From positions 1 through 12,821 of the forward strand of contig DURG01000076.1 in the NCBI GenBank assembly GCA_012837465.1: DNA of 12,821 bases. Reading direction: 5' to 3'. How positions within the stretch are numbered: the first letter of the stretch is position 1; every line of letters starts with the position of its first letter. The position numbers and the translations under genes were made by a program. This document shows positions 5,623 through 12,813 of this stretch, one piece after another. Origin of the DNA: Propionibacterium sp. (GTDB lineage Bacteria > Actinomycetota > Actinomycetes > Propionibacteriales > Propionibacteriaceae). The notes below the pieces were generated by a model. The model saw nothing but the letters and a program-made list of their open reading frames with translations. It searched no databases and was not told where the DNA came from.

Positions 5623-6665
5623 GCCTGACCTCCCATGGGGTTGAAGCAACGCAGCAGGTGGTGAGGATTCTCGGCGTCCCCCGTCAACGCCGGCTCAACC
5701 TCGAGTTCGGGCGCCCTCTGGAGGCACTCCTCGACGGCGTTGGCGCAGCGGGGCGCGAACGCGCAGGCCTTGTCCCACGGCAGGTTGTCAGCGACCGAGC
5801 CGGGCACGGGTTGCAGGCGCTGGCCGCGCGTCTGATCCAGGCGGGGGATGGAGGCCAGCAGCCCGTGCGTGTACGGGTGGCGGGGGTTGGCGAAAAGCTC
5901 GTGGCGGCCCGCCCGCTCCACGATGCGGCCGCCGTAGAGCACGTTGACCTCGTCGCACAAGCCGGCTACCACGCCCAGGTCGTGGGTGATCATCACCAGG
6001 GCCGTGCCGGTCTCGGTGACCAGTTCGCGCAGCAGGTCCAGGATCTGCGCCTGGATGGTGACGTCGAGCGCGGTGGTGGGCTCGTCGGCGATCAGCAGGC
6101 GCGGCTCGCACGCCAGCGCCATGGCGATCAGCGCGCGCTGCCGCATGCCGCCGGAGAGTTGGTGCGGGTAGTCGTTGAGCCTTCTGGTGGGATCCGGGAT
6201 GCCCACCTTGTCGAGCATCTGGGCGGCCTCCTTGCGGGCCTGCGCGCGCTTGGCGCCCTTGTGTCGTTCGATGACCTCGGCCACCTGCACACCCAGCGGA
6301 ACAACCGGATTGAGGGAGGACAGCGGATCCTGGAAGATCATGGCCAACTGGGCGCCACGCCGGTCGCGCATCTTCGCATCCGGGAGGCTGAGGAGGTCCT
6401 CGCCGTTGAACCGGACGGCGCCGGTGACCTTGTTGCCACGCTTGGGCAGCAGGCGCATGATCGCCAGCGACGTGACGGACTTGCCGCAGCCGGATTCGCC
6501 CACGAGCCCGACGGTCTGGCCCGGGGCCACGTCGAAGGAGATGCCGTCGACGGCGTGGAACGGGCGCCTGCCCTTGGTGCCGAAGGTGACCGTGAGGTCC
6601 TCGACACTGAGCAGGCTTTCGCCGTGACCGGTGCTGGCAGGGGTGGGGATGCTCTGGGCTGTCAT
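5619..6665 (-). CDS. dppD: Peptide ABC transporter ATP-binding protein DppD/OppD
   Basis: The first ATPase of the importer (348 residues), pairing with DppF in the nucleotide-binding dimer. Walker A is GESGCGKS (56-63), Q-loop Gln112, signature SGGMRQ (171-176), Walker B LLIADE (190-195) and switch His228. The C-terminal domain has four cysteines (301, 307, 314, 340), the same arrangement as in DppF. The SGGMRQRALIAMAL signature is the form usual for DppD/OppD rather than DppF. The ATG at 6665 has a GGTGA ribosome-site-like sequence 5 nt upstream. An in-frame GTG at 6674 overlaps the dppC stop as GTGA and would add three residues; it is a fair alternative. The long upstream open frame to 6824 lies in dppC and is not used. 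The 3' end overlaps dppF by 4 nt. Confidence 0.92.
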   Translation of the reverse strand: MTAQSIPTPASTGHGESLLSVEDLTVTFGTKGRRPFHAVDGISFDVAPGQTVGLVGESGCGKSVTSLAIMRLLPKRGNKVTGAVRFNGEDLLSLPDAKMRDRRGAQLAMIFQDPLSSLNPVVPLGVQVAEVIERHKGAKRAQARKEAAQMLDKVGIPDPTRRLNDYPHQLSGGMRQRALIAMALACEPRLLIADEPTTALDVTIQAQILDLLRELVTETGTALVMITHDLGVVAGLCDEVNVLYGGRIVERAGRHELFANPRHPYTHGLLASIPRLDQTRGQRLQPVPGSVADNLPWDKACAFAPRCANAVEECLQRAPELEVEPALTGDAENPHHLLRCFNPMGGQA

Positions 6666-6670
6666 GGCGT

Positions 6671-7633
6671 TCACCGTCGGGACTTCGGGTCGAGGGCCTC
6701 GCGCAGCGACTCGCCGACCAGGGTGAACCCCAGTGCGACGACGATGATGCAGAGCGCGGGATAGTAGGCCAGGTGCGGGAAGGTGTTGAAGAAGCCCTGC
6801 GCGGCGCCCAGCATCTGGCCCCATTCGGGCACCCGGTCGTCCGGGTTGCCCAGGCCGAGGAAGGACAGCGCCGCGGCGTCGATGATGGCGGTGGCCAGCA
6901 CCAGCGTGGCCTGCACGATCACCGGCCCCATGGCGTTGGGCAGCATGTGCCGGAAGATGATCGGGCCCTTCTTCACGCCCAGCGCCGTGGCGGCCAGGAC
7001 GTGGTCACTGTGACGCTGCGCCAACATGGTGCCGCGCAGCAGACGGGCGAAGATCGGCACCTGCACGATGGCGATTGCCACGATGAGCGTCCACTGGGAC
7101 GGACGGGCGAACATGGCCGCGATGCTGAAGGCCATCAGCAGCGAGGGGATGGACAGCAGCACGTCAACCACCCGCATGACCACCGCGTCGACCCAGCCCC
7201 CGAAGGCACCGGCCAGGGTGCCGAGCGTGACGCCTCCCACGAGGCCGCCGAGGGTGGCCATGACACCCACCATGAGTGTCTGGCGTGAACCGACGATGAG
7301 GCGGGAGAGGAGGTCACGGCCCCGGTCGTCGGCGCCCAGCGGGAAGCCCGGACGCGCCTCGGGCACAGGGTTGGACTGGCGGGAGACCTCGTCGATCAGG
7401 AGACGGGCCGACGGGTCGTGCGGCGCCAGCCACGGCGCGAAGGTGGCCAGCAGGATGAACGCGACGATGATCGCCGCGCCGATGAGGAACACGACGTTGC
7501 GGCGCAGCCTGCGCCACGCGCTGCGCCAGAGGCTCACGCCCTCGTCGGAATCGACGCGGCCTGAGTCGCCGGACCTGGCGAGGGCGTCGATGCGCTCCTT
7601 CTTGGCGGTGGGGGAGAGAGGATTGCGGTTCAT
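6671..7633 (-). CDS. dppC: Peptide ABC transporter permease DppC
   Basis: An integral membrane permease of 320 residues, forming the translocation channel with DppB. A cytoplasmic N-tail of ~45 residues, rich in charge, precedes the first membrane helix (46-66). There are about five further helices (near 117-141, 150-175, 182-196, 236-258 and 291-311). The EAA loop that docks on the ATPases is at about 213-233 (LAATALGVKKGPIIFRHMLP). The segment PLGADDRGRDLLSRLIVGSR (98-117), after the first helix, is a standard DppC/OppC hallmark. The ATG at 7633 is chosen over the longer open frame to 7675 because GTGAGG lies just upstream and the longer form would overlap dppB. The gap to dppB is 7 nt. Confidence 0.93.
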   Translation of the reverse strand: MNRNPLSPTAKKERIDALARSGDSGRVDSDEGVSLWRSAWRRLRRNVVFLIGAAIIVAFILLATFAPWLAPHDPSARLLIDEVSRQSNPVPEARPGFPLGADDRGRDLLSRLIVGSRQTLMVGVMATLGGLVGGVTLGTLAGAFGGWVDAVVMRVVDVLLSIPSLLMAFSIAAMFARPSQWTLIVAIAIVQVPIFARLLRGTMLAQRHSDHVLAATALGVKKGPIIFRHMLPNAMGPVIVQATLVLATAIIDAAALSFLGLGNPDDRVPEWGQMLGAAQGFFNTFPHLAYYPALCIIVVALGFTLVGESLREALDPKSRR

Positions 7634-7640
7634 CTGGTCC

Positions 7641-8651
7641 TCACTTCGCCCGGACTCGGGGATCGATGACGGCATAGGCGATGTCGACGAGCAGGTTGAC
7701 GACGATGTAGATCAACGCGGCCATCATGATCAGCACCTGGAGCACGGCGTAGTCGCGGTTCGTGAAGCCGTAGGACAATGCGTGACCGATGCCGCGGAAG
7801 GAGAACACCCGCTCGGTCAGGACGGCGCCAGCCAGCAGCGCGCCGATCTGCAGGCCGATGGTGGTCACCACCGGGATGAGAGCATTGCGCAGCACGTGGC
7901 GGATGCGGATGACGTTGGAGCGCAGGCCCTTGGACTGGGCGGTGCGCACGTAGTCCTCGTCCAGCACTTCCAGCACGGAGGCGCGGGTGATGCGGAAGAT
8001 CACCGCGAAGGGGATGGATGCCAGCGCGATGGCTGGCAGGATCAGGTGCTTGAAAGCGTCCCACGCGGCGTCCCATTCCCGGGTGAGCAACCCGTCGAGC
8101 ACGAAGAGGCCGGTCACCCGCGTGGCATTGATGCCGACGCTCTCGCGTCCGGACGGCGGTAGCCAGCCGAGCTGTACCGCGAAGACGTCGCGCAGGACGA
8201 AGGCGAGGAAGAAGACGGGCACCGCCACGCCCACCAGTGAGGTGACCACGGCGCCGGTGTCGAGCGCCGTGCCGCGGTTGCGGGCGGCGAGATAGCCGAT
8301 GGGGATCGCGAAGGCGACGGCCAGGAGGAGCGCGACGAAGCTCAACTCGATGGTGGCCGGCAGCCTGGTGAGGAAGACCTCGAAGGCGTCGGTGCCGGGG
8401 GAGACGAACGTCGAGGTGCCGAACTCGCCGCGCAGGGCCCGGGTGAGGAAGCGCCAGTACTGGATGTGTAGAGGCTGATCGAGGCCGAGCGCGGCCTCAA
8501 GGGCCGCCCGGTCCTCGGGCGTGCTGCGTTCGCCGAGGAGTGCTGAGACGGGACCGCCCGGCAGTGAACGCAGCCAAGCGAACAGCAGCATGCTGAGCAC
8601 GAACAGCGCGATCACGGCCTGGAAGAGGCGGCGGACGATGTACTTGGTCAC
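7641..8651 (-). CDS. dppB: Peptide ABC transporter permease DppB
   Basis: The partner permease, 336 residues. It opens with a short charged stretch (MTKYIVRRLF) and a first membrane helix at about 9-28, with the LPGGP motif after it and LGLDQPLHIQYWRFL (55-69), both typical of DppB/OppB. Further helices lie near 101-121, 133-156, 201-219, 260-280 and 302-326. The EAA loop is at about 233-260 (DYVRTAQSKGL...RNALIP). The start is a GTG at 8651 with only a weak AGGT element ~9 nt upstream, so initiation may be modest compared with dppA, which has a strong ribosome site. An 86-nt gap containing a hairpin separates it from dppA. Confidence 0.93.
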   Translation of the reverse strand: MTKYIVRRLFQAVIALFVLSMLLFAWLRSLPGGPVSALLGERSTPEDRAALEAALGLDQPLHIQYWRFLTRALRGEFGTSTFVSPGTDAFEVFLTRLPATIELSFVALLLAVAFAIPIGYLAARNRGTALDTGAVVTSLVGVAVPVFFLAFVLRDVFAVQLGWLPPSGRESVGINATRVTGLFVLDGLLTREWDAAWDAFKHLILPAIALASIPFAVIFRITRASVLEVLDEDYVRTAQSKGLRSNVIRIRHVLRNALIPVVTTIGLQIGALLAGAVLTERVFSFRGIGHALSYGFTNRDYAVLQVLIMMAALIYIVVNLLVDIAYAVIDPRVRAK

Positions 8652-8677
8652 CGGGTGGTACCTATCTGGCTCGGGCG

Positions 8678-8713
8678 TCGCCGGGGCGGTCCTGAAGGGG
8701 GCCGCCCCGGCGA
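8678..8713 (-). terminator. Intercistronic hairpin between dppA and dppB (attenuator or processing stem)
   Basis: A 12-bp perfect stem (8678-8689 with 8702-8713, core CGCCGGGGCGG/CCGCCCCGGCG) with a 12-nt loop lies 25 nt after the dppA stop. No T-run follows on the minus strand, so it is unlikely to be a full intrinsic terminator. Such stems after binding-protein genes often protect the upstream mRNA from 3' exonucleases or partly stop transcription, giving more binding protein than permease. That role is inferred. Confidence 0.6.
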
Positions 8714-8737
8714 GCGTGAGTCATGAGCGCTGCGAGA

Positions 8738-10432
8738 TCACTCGTTGATGGTGACGGTGGAGAAGTCCTCCGCAGCCAGCGGGCTGGTCACCAGGCCCTG
8801 GACCTTCTCGGAGACCACGATGGCCGGCGGGGAGTGCGAGATGGGCAGCCCCGGCAGGTAGTCGTCGGCGATCTTCTTGTTGATCTCCTTGTACAGCTCT
8901 GCGCGGGCGTCAGGGTCCGGCTCGGAATCCGCCTGCACCAGGGCGTCGGTCAGTTCCTGGGCGAACTCGTAGTTGCCCGTGTCGAACGCGTTGGACTGTT
9001 CCGTGAAGAAGGTGCCGATGAAGTTGTCCGGGGAGCTGTAGTCGCCCGTCCACCCCAGCAGGTAGGCAGCGGCCTGGCCCTGCTCGGTGCCCTCGATGTA
9101 GCCACCGTTCCACGGCATGGGCTTGGGGGTCACCGTGATGCCCACGGCCTCCCAATCGGTACGGATGGCGTCGAAGATGCTCGCCGGATCCGGCATGTAG
9201 GGACGGGTCACCTCGGTGGGCTGCCAGAACTCGATCTCCAGGTTCTCCTGCCCGGCCTCGGCGAGCAACTGCTTGGCGAGGTCCGGATCGTAGGCGTGGG
9301 GCTGCAGGTCCTCGTTGTAGCCGGGGAGCGTGTCCGGGAAGAAGTGGCTGGCGGCCTCGGCGCCGTCGGGCAGCTGCGACTGGACGAGCTGATCGCGGTT
9401 GATGGCGTGCGAGAGCGCCTTGCGGACGTTGACGTCCTTGAGCGCCTCGTTGGTGGTGGCGTTCAGCCCCACGTAGAGGATGTTGAAGGCGGGGCGGATC
9501 TCCACTATGTTGCCGCCCTCCTCGAGGGTGGCCCAGTCGACGGGGTTCGGCAGGTCGTAGCCGTGGATGCTGCCGGCCTCGAGTTCCTGGCGACGGGTCG
9601 ACTCGTCGGGGATGGAGCGCACGACCATCTGCTTGACGCCGGCCTTCTCGCCCCAGTAGTCCTCGTTGCGATCCAGGGTGACCGTGCCGGTGGCCTGGTC
9701 GTAGGACGCGAACCTGAACGCACCGGTGCCCGTCGGGTGCTCGGTGGCGTAGGCGGGGTAGGCGAAGCCCTCGCCCTGGGCGGTGACGTTGTTGGCGTCG
9801 TGCTCCTCCATGGCCGAGGGGCTGTGGATGGCGTAGGCGCCATGGGCCAGGATGTCGGGGAACTTCGAGGTGTAGCGGGTGATCTTCACCTCTGCGGTCA
9901 TGTCGTCGGCCACGGTGCAGGATTCGAACAGCGAATCGCGGTCGGCCTGGTCGGCGAAGCCACCGAAGTTGTTGTTCCAGTAGTAGGTCACCGCCGAGTT
10001 CTGGGCGTCGCCGGTCTGGTTGTACCAGCGGTCGAAGTTGGCGCACACGGCGGCGGCGTCCAGATCGGTGCCGTCGTGGAACTTGACGCCCTCGCGGATC
10101 TTGAACGTCCAGGTCAGGCCGTCCTCGGAGCCTTCGTACTCCTCGGCCAGGCCGGGGATGGTGTCGGCGGTGCCGGGTTCGAAGTCGAGGAGCTGTTCGT
10201 AGATCTGGCGGGTGACGCGGAACGTCTCGCCGTCGCTGGCGTAGAAGGGGTCGAAGAGCTTCGGCTCGCCCGCTGCTCCGAAGATGAAGGTGGCGTCGCT
10301 GCCGTCTCCGCCGGCTGCCGGGGTCTCGGCGCCGTTGTCGTCGTCGGTGCCTCGTTGGGACTCCGCGCATGCAGACAGGGAAAGGGCAAGGATCGTGGCC
10401 GCCGCGGTGAGGGCGACCTTGCGGTTTCTCAT
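8738..10432 (-). CDS. dppA: Peptide ABC transporter substrate-binding lipoprotein DppA
   Basis: The extracellular receptor of the importer, 564 residues, of the SBP family 5 (DppA/OppA) class. The N-terminus is a lipoprotein signal (MRNRK, hydrophobic core, lipobox LSAC with Cys22 as the lipidation site), followed by a flexible acidic Gly/Ala-rich linker to about residue 46. Family hallmarks are LTWTFKIREGVKFHDGTDLDA, PTGTGAFRF, VRKALSHAINRDQLV and GWTGDYSSPDNF (460-471). The last closely resembles the DppA segment GWTGDxxxPDNF that lines the ligand pocket, which favours dipeptides or short peptides; other family members carry nickel, heme or sugars, so the substrate is unproven. The start has AGGAGGA 5 nt upstream. 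It is first in the operon. Confidence 0.93.
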   Translation of the reverse strand: MRNRKVALTAAATILALSLSACAESQRGTDDDNGAETPAAGGDGSDATFIFGAAGEPKLFDPFYASDGETFRVTRQIYEQLLDFEPGTADTIPGLAEEYEGSEDGLTWTFKIREGVKFHDGTDLDAAAVCANFDRWYNQTGDAQNSAVTYYWNNNFGGFADQADRDSLFESCTVADDMTAEVKITRYTSKFPDILAHGAYAIHSPSAMEEHDANNVTAQGEGFAYPAYATEHPTGTGAFRFASYDQATGTVTLDRNEDYWGEKAGVKQMVVRSIPDESTRRQELEAGSIHGYDLPNPVDWATLEEGGNIVEIRPAFNILYVGLNATTNEALKDVNVRKALSHAINRDQLVQSQLPDGAEAASHFFPDTLPGYNEDLQPHAYDPDLAKQLLAEAGQENLEIEFWQPTEVTRPYMPDPASIFDAIRTDWEAVGITVTPKPMPWNGGYIEGTEQGQAAAYLLGWTGDYSSPDNFIGTFFTEQSNAFDTGNYEFAQELTDALVQADSEPDPDARAELYKEINKKIADDYLPGLPISHSPPAIVVSEKVQGLVTSPLAAEDFSTVTINE

Positions 10433-10523
10433 GGATGTCCTCCTGGGTGTATGCCGGGGCTACGCTGTGCCGGCTGCCGAGCACGAAACCACACACTCAG
10501 GGGTGGGGGGAAGGTGTCTCACA

Positions 10524-10578
10524 TAATCGTGACCTGACCGTAACGTGCCGCGCCGTTCCTGTAATGGTGACTTGACGG
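10524..10578. repeat. Two copies of a 17-bp direct repeat upstream of dppA
   Basis: TAATCGTGACCTGACCG (10524-10540) and TAATGGTGACTTGACGG (10562-10578) differ at three positions and start 38 bp apart. They lie 92-146 bp upstream of the dppA start. The conserved core is TAATSGTGACYTGAC. On the minus strand the copy nearer dppA sits in an 11-bp rhythm (GTTAC, GTCAC, GTGAG). No good -35/-10 pair is visible nearby, which would fit an activator-dependent promoter. The regulator is unknown. Confidence 0.5.
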
Positions 10579-10592
10579 CCGCATTTGCCCGT

Positions 10593-10622
10593 CGGCTGGG
10601 GTTCGCCCCCTGGCCTCAGCCG
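10593..10622 (-). terminator. Possible weak terminator after the methyltransferase gene
   Basis: On the minus strand, CGGCTG (10622-10617) and GGGG (10610-10607) can pair with CCCC and AGCCG (10601-10593), with a ~6-7-nt bulge and a GCGAA loop. The stem includes the methyltransferase stop codon. No T-run follows, so confidence is low. The rest of the 183-bp gap down to dppA holds the direct repeats and a small GTGC/GCAC hairpin in the leader. Confidence 0.25.
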
Positions 10623-11320
10623 GCTGGCGTACGGGCGACGAGCAGCGCGTCGGCGACGAGGTCGTGCGGCAGCACGTCCCACGAGATCCGGGTGGCGCTG
10701 ACCTCGGAGAAGTGTTGCTGCAACACACGCGCACAATCCGCGATGAGCCGGGTGGTGTGGCCCATGTGGTGGATGTCGCCGACGTTCCACACCATGAACC
10801 CGCCCGGCTTCAGCATCTCGGCGCACTGCGCGGCGACGAGCCCGAGTTCTCGCAGGTACCGGGTGTAATCGCCGTCGGTCTCCTCGTAGGCGGTGAGGGG
10901 ATCGGCGTCGTGGTGGGTCTCGGTCATGTACGGCGGGGAGGTGAGGATCAGATCCACCTCTCCCCGGCGCAGGCTGGGCAGGGCGCGAGCGGCGACCCGC
11001 AGCATCTCCCTGGCGTCGCCCTCGGCGACCTGCGCCCCGGGGGCGCGCTCCCGGATGTCCGCGACCCGTTCCGGCAACAGCTCGATGCCCATCGCCCGAC
11101 GTTTGAGCACCACCGCCCGCTCGAGGGTGGTGCCGAAGCCGGCGAACGGGTCGAACACCAGATCCCCTGGGGCGCTGCATCGCTCGATGATGTGATCGAC
11201 GACGGCGGGGATCATGTGCACGTCCTCGTCGGCGCCGACGGGCCTCGAGGCAAGAAAATCCGCGTGGGTGACGGCGAGTGCGGGCCCCAGCGGTGCCGTC
11301 GTCCCGTGCGCACCTGTCAT
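10616..11320 (-). CDS. Small solitary DNA methyltransferase (N4-cytosine/N6-adenine type)
   Basis: A 234-residue AdoMet-dependent amino-methyltransferase. The AdoMet site is motif I DPFAGFGTT (57-65), preceded by the motif X-like HMIPAVVDHIIER (35-47). Glu80 is in the motif II position and GD (101-102) in motif III. The catalytic motif IV is TSPPY (127-131), the form common in m4C and some m6A enzymes. The order X-I-IV, with only ~100 residues after motif IV, leaves little room for a target-recognition domain. No restriction endonuclease or specificity subunit is adjacent, so it may be an orphan regulatory methylase. Methylation of RNA rather than DNA cannot be excluded. The ATG at 11320 has no ribosome site but lies 6 nt after TACCCT, a candidate -10, suggesting leaderless expression. 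It starts 17 nt after the multicopper oxidase stop. Confidence 0.8.
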   Translation of the reverse strand: MTGAHGTTAPLGPALAVTHADFLASRPVGADEDVHMIPAVVDHIIERCSAPGDLVFDPFAGFGTTLERAVVLKRRAMGIELLPERVADIRERAPGAQVAEGDAREMLRVAARALPSLRRGEVDLILTSPPYMTETHHDADPLTAYEETDGDYTRYLRELGLVAAQCAEMLKPGGFMVWNVGDIHHMGHTTRLIADCARVLQQHFSEVSATRISWDVLPHDLVADALLVARTPAG

Positions 11321-11326
11321 GGCAGC

Positions 11327-11332
11327 AGGGTA
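11327..11332 (-). promoter_or_regulatory. Candidate -10 box for a leaderless methyltransferase transcript
   Basis: On the minus strand GCTACCCT is followed by 6 nt and then the ATG at 11320. TACCCT fits TANNNT and its position predicts transcription from the start codon itself. The same 8-mer and the same spacing precede vapB. No convincing -35 is seen, and read-through from the upstream oxidase gene is also possible. Confidence 0.4.
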
Positions 11333-11337
11333 GCCCG

Positions 11338-12813
11338 CTACTCCGGCTCGTTGCCGGAATCGTGGCCGAGGAGGAACGGGGTGCTCACCCCCTCGTAGGT
11401 GAGGTGGGTCATGAGGCCCTCCCTGGCGTGCGGCAGATTGTGGCAGTGGTCCATCCAGATGCCCGTGTTGTCCGCCACGAAGGCCACTTCGTAGCTCTCG
11501 CCGTTGCCCACGTTGAGGGAGTCCACCCACCACGGACTGCCGGTGGCCGCCACTCCGTCGCGCGACAGGACCAGCAGATGGTGGCCGTGCAGGTGCATCG
11601 GATGCACCTCGCCGCTGCTGTTGGTCACCGTCATCCGCACGACGTCACCCCCGGCCACCATGAACATGGGGACGTGGCGGCCCATGTGACCGTTGATCGT
11701 CCACCACCATCCAGGCGCACCGTTGAGGAAGCCGGGTCTTCGCCCGATGTCGTAACGGAACGTGCGGTCGGCCGCGGCCGGATCGAAGACCAGGTCCGTG
11801 GGCGTGCCGTAGGGCAGCGGATCGAAGAGGGCGGAGGGGGCGGCGATGGTGGGAGCCTCGACACCCCGCGGACCCACGCTGAGCGACACGCCGGGTGCGT
11901 GCACTCGCACCGCGCCGTCGGCCGGCACGGTGACCTCCACGTCGGTGCGTCCTCCTGCGGTCACGAGTACCTTCTGGTCGTCCAGCACCGTGGGTGCGTG
12001 CACGTCGGTGCCGTCGATGGCCAGGACGCGGAAGTCGCTGCCTGCCACCCACACCGGCATGGGCACGTTCTCTGTATTGATGACCCGCACGCGCACCGTC
12101 GAGCCGGGACGGGCCTCACTGTGGCTGTGGACGGCAGCCGATCCGTTCACTGTCCGGGAGCTACCGGGGTAGGTGTGCAGCACCATCACGGCATCCTCGA
12201 GCGGCCCGGAGTGCGGCTCGACGACGAGCGCCCCGAAGAGCCCGCCGAGCACCTGACGGTGCGACAACTGGTGGGAGCGATACCAGTAGGTGCCCACCTG
12301 GCGCGCGACGAAGCGGTAGGTGAAGCTTTCGCCCGGCCGGACCGCATCCTGCGTGATGCCCGCCACTCCGTCCATTGCGTTGGGCACGTCGAGGCCATGC
12401 CAGTGCAGTGTTGCGCCGCCCTGCACGTCCTCGTTGTGCAGCGTTACCTCGACGAGAGCGCTCTGCCTGACCCGCAACTCGGGCCCCGGCGTGGTGGCGT
12501 TGAGCGTGTACCCCTCGACGGTGGAACCGTCCCGCAACTGAACCTTCGCGGCCCGCGCCGTCAGGCTGAAACGCGCGTCAGCCGGGGCAGTGCCTTCCTC
12601 CGTCAACGCCGTCACTGCAACGGTGTCGGTGCTGTGGTGATGAGCGCCGGGCACGGTCCCCCCGCCGGGCTCCGGCGCCCCCATCGAGTGGACGTCGTAG
12701 GTGCCGGGCAGCCTGCTGTCCCACCACGCCCACGCTGTGACGACGAGCAGCACGGCCGCCAAGAACGCCGTCGCAATCCGCGCCAGCCGTCCCAGTGGCC
12801 TGCGGCCCGTCAC
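11338..12813 (-). CDS. Membrane-anchored multicopper oxidase with altered type-3 copper motif
   Basis: A 491-residue cupredoxin-type multicopper oxidase. An N-terminal membrane segment (about 10-30, after MTGRRPLGRLAR) serves as signal or anchor; a Gly- and His-containing linker (50-61, with AHHHS) follows. Copper motifs are HWHG (His137, His139), WYRSH (177-181), HPMHLH (His404, 407, 409) and HCHNLPHAREGLM (His456, Cys457, His458, His462). In the second motif the usual WYHSH has Arg179 in place of the first His, a type-3 copper ligand. The type-1 axial position (Cys+10) is Leu467, as in high-potential laccases. The protein would act outside the membrane, perhaps in Cu(I) or phenol oxidation; the substrate is unknown. 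The GTG at 12813 is a plausible start, but the frame stays open to the window edge, so a longer N-terminus is possible. Confidence 0.87.
   Translation of the reverse strand: MTGRRPLGRLARIATAFLAAVLLVVTAWAWWDSRLPGTYDVHSMGAPEPGGGTVPGAHHHSTDTVAVTALTEEGTAPADARFSLTARAAKVQLRDGSTVEGYTLNATTPGPELRVRQSALVEVTLHNEDVQGGATLHWHGLDVPNAMDGVAGITQDAVRPGESFTYRFVARQVGTYWYRSHQLSHRQVLGGLFGALVVEPHSGPLEDAVMVLHTYPGSSRTVNGSAAVHSHSEARPGSTVRVRVINTENVPMPVWVAGSDFRVLAIDGTDVHAPTVLDDQKVLVTAGGRTDVEVTVPADGAVRVHAPGVSLSVGPRGVEAPTIAAPSALFDPLPYGTPTDLVFDPAAADRTFRYDIGRRPGFLNGAPGWWWTINGHMGRHVPMFMVAGGDVVRMTVTNSSGEVHPMHLHGHHLLVLSRDGVAATGSPWWVDSLNVGNGESYEVAFVADNTGIWMDHCHNLPHAREGLMTHLTYEGVSTPFLLGHDSGNEPE

Noticed and set aside
5658..6764. 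A 368-codon plus-strand frame antisense to dppD
   Set aside because: It shows no recognisable motifs and mirrors a canonical ABC ATPase with all catalytic motifs on the minus strand.
8723..10537. A 604-codon open frame on the plus strand antisense to dppA
   Set aside because: Its frame mirrors dppA codon by codon, its product is Val/Gly/Ala/Leu-rich without domain motifs, and dppA is a clear full-length gene. It is a shadow of GC-rich coding DNA.
10433..10615. Search for a riboswitch or small RNA in the dppA leader
   Set aside because: Only a short GTGC-CGG/CCG-GCAC hairpin and the direct repeats are visible. No known riboswitch core could be matched by eye.
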